A stretch of DNA of 41,436 nt from an uncultured Roseburia sp. (GTDB lineage: Bacteria > Bacillota > Clostridia > Lachnospirales > Lachnospiraceae): positions 1-41,436 of the forward strand of contig CAJTOI010000026.1 of assembly GCA_910577925.1 (NCBI GenBank). The letters are read 5' to 3'. Both the position numbers and the translations under genes were made by a program. Of the stretch, positions 40,497 through 41,436 are shown one piece after another. Numbering within the stretch: the stretch's first letter is position 1; every line of letters begins with the position of its first letter. The notes below the pieces were generated by a model. It was given only the letters and a program-made list of their open reading frames with translations, did no database searches and was not told the DNA's origin.

Positions 40497-41306
40497 TTAC
40501 TCCCCCTTTGCAATTTTTATAAAGTGCTGTTCCAGTGAACCACGGTCTATTTTAATATCTGTGATAGTTTCTCCTTGTTCCTTGTACTGCATGAGTAGCG
40601 AAAGCAGAGAATTTCCGATATTTTCCGATTCATAGTTTTCAGTTCTATTTTCTGTTTGGATTGTGATATTATAATGCTTTCCGATTGTTTCGCCCAGCTC
40701 ATCGACAGTCCCGATAAAGGCAATTTTACCGCCGGAAAGAACGGCAATCCGGTCACATAACTTTTCAACCTCTGCCATATCATGGCTTGCTAATATGATT
40801 GTTTTTCCCATTGCTTTTAACCGGCGGATTTGTTCATGTAAAGATATTTGTCCCTCAACGTCAAGTCCTGCAGTTGGTTCATCAAGAAACAGAATATCTG
40901 GATTTCGTGTTAAAGCAAGCGCCAGATGAAGCCGCCTCTTTTGCCCGGTTGATAATTGATAATACGGCTTTTCTGCAAGTTCATAAATACCGAGAGCGTC
41001 AAGCGTCGCCCTGTCAAGAGATGTCTTATTCCATTTAGCAAACAGCTTTACAGCTTCCAGTGCTTTGATGTATTTCGGCAAAGAAGCCGATTGTAATTGA
41101 ATGCCCATGATTCCATTTATGGTAATGCTTCCGCTGTCATATTTTCTTAAACCCTCGATACATTCAAGCGACGTGGTTTTTCCAGCTCCATTCACGCCGA
41201 GCAGAGCAAAAATTTCTCCTTGTTGTACGCTAAAATCTAAACCATTCAGCACAATGTGAGTTCCATAACTCTTTGATAAATTGCTGATTTTTATAGCTTC
41301 ATTCAT
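40497..41306 (-). CDS. ABC transporter ATP-binding protein
   Basis: A 269-residue ATPase with Walker A LLGVNGAGKTTSLE, Q-loop area GIQLQSASLP, signature LSTGQKRRLHLALAL, Walker B DILFLDEPTAGLD and H-loop ILASHDMAEVEKL. The C-terminal 60 residues are the usual extension of the drug/bacteriocin exporter group. It overlaps the upstream regulator-like gene by four bases (ATGA) and directly precedes the permease. GGAGG precedes the start. Energises the permease encoded next to it. Confidence 0.92.
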   Translation of the reverse strand: MNEAIKISNLSKSYGTHIVLNGLDFSVQQGEIFALLGVNGAGKTTSLECIEGLRKYDSGSITINGIMGIQLQSASLPKYIKALEAVKLFAKWNKTSLDRATLDALGIYELAEKPYYQLSTGQKRRLHLALALTRNPDILFLDEPTAGLDVEGQISLHEQIRRLKAMGKTIILASHDMAEVEKLCDRIAVLSGGKIAFIGTVDELGETIGKHYNITIQTENRTENYESENIGNSLLSLLMQYKEQGETITDIKIDRGSLEQHFIKIAKGE

Positions 41307-41436
41307 TCTGTTTCCTCCTTAAATGGGTCAATGCCTAAACGGGAAAAATAAACACCTAATGCTTGTTCAACATATCCGTTCGCAATATCCTGGGCTACTT
41401 TCCATTTATGGTCTGCATTCTGAAACTGCCCTAATT
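41303..41436 (-). CDS. C-terminal end of a probable TetR-type regulator (partial)
   Basis: Forty-three codons are open to the window edge, ending NGYVEQALGVYFSRLGIDPFKEE. The helical composition, the position directly before an ABC exporter and the four-base overlap with its ATPase gene fit a TetR/AcrR regulator controlling its own operon. The DNA-binding end is outside the window, so the family is an inference from context. Confidence 0.5.
   Translation of the reverse strand, partial: LGQFQNADHKWKVAQDIANGYVEQALGVYFSRLGIDPFKEETE

Noticed and set aside
1..41436. tRNA, rRNA, CRISPR array, insertion sequence or prophage
   Set aside because: No cloverleaf-like sequences, rRNA cores, regular repeat-spacer arrays, transposase or integrase motifs were recognised on either strand.

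Overview
The window looks like chromosomal DNA of an anaerobic, spore-lineage Firmicute, most likely a Lachnospiraceae (Clostridia). The evidence is spoVG next to glmU, pth and mfd, a two-subunit GlgC/GlgD ADP-glucose pyrophosphorylase, a pyruvate formate-lyase operon, a DnaD/DnaI-type helicase-loading pair, long-form HPF, and large secreted proteins with BspA-type leucine-rich repeats and fibronectin III domains. Ribosome binding sites are GGAGG-like and promoters are sigma-A-like. I can place it at family level only.

Layout. 1-3014: tail of an unknown + strand gene, then ddl-murF (peptidoglycan precursor ligases) and a small acidic protein. 3153-5745: hpf and a DUF2156-GNAT fusion. 5916-10412: pflB-pflA (mixed-acid fermentation) and a PrsA/SurA-like lipoprotein foldase. 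10446-12581: a two-gene cassette of an SMC/RecF-like ATPase and an HNH nuclease, which matches the Septu (PtuA/PtuB) anti-phage system. 12602-19274: two large surface-protein genes, both visibly broken. Both carry reading-frame shifts at six-base homopolymers, and one also has an in-frame TAG. They sit beside an internally deleted XRE regulator and a strong promoter covered by an 18-bp inverted repeat. 19355-27168: mfd, pth, a glmU lacking its acetyltransferase half, spoVG, glgD and glgC, all on the minus strand. 27303-32518: murC, a cluster of perfect DnaA boxes, dnaD, dnaI-like and prs on the plus strand. 32543-38669: DUF6465 protein, an HPr-like protein with an altered active-site loop, a large exported protein, two lineage-type hypotheticals, a CorA-type transporter and a HEPN-like protein. 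38702-41436: gene remnants (ABC exporter, AraC regulator) followed by an AT-richer ABC transporter operon preceded by a probable TetR-type regulator.

How genes work together. ddl, murF and murC build the UDP-MurNAc-pentapeptide. glmU supplies UDP-GlcNAc and prs supplies PRPP. glgC/glgD feed glycogen synthesis. pflA activates pflB. dnaD and the DnaI-like ATPase load the replicative helicase, and the DnaA boxes in front of them suggest coupling to replication initiation. mfd and pth belong to the conserved spoVG-glmU-...-pth-...-mfd neighbourhood of Firmicutes. The accessory content is the Septu cassette, the decayed surface-protein pair, the HEPN gene and the ABC operon.

The best candidates for a second look are the DnaA-box cluster, the parallel homopolymer lesions in the two surface genes with their regulator/operator, the half-length GlmU fused to the pth start, and the Septu cassette. 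I found no tRNA, rRNA, CRISPR array or transposase.
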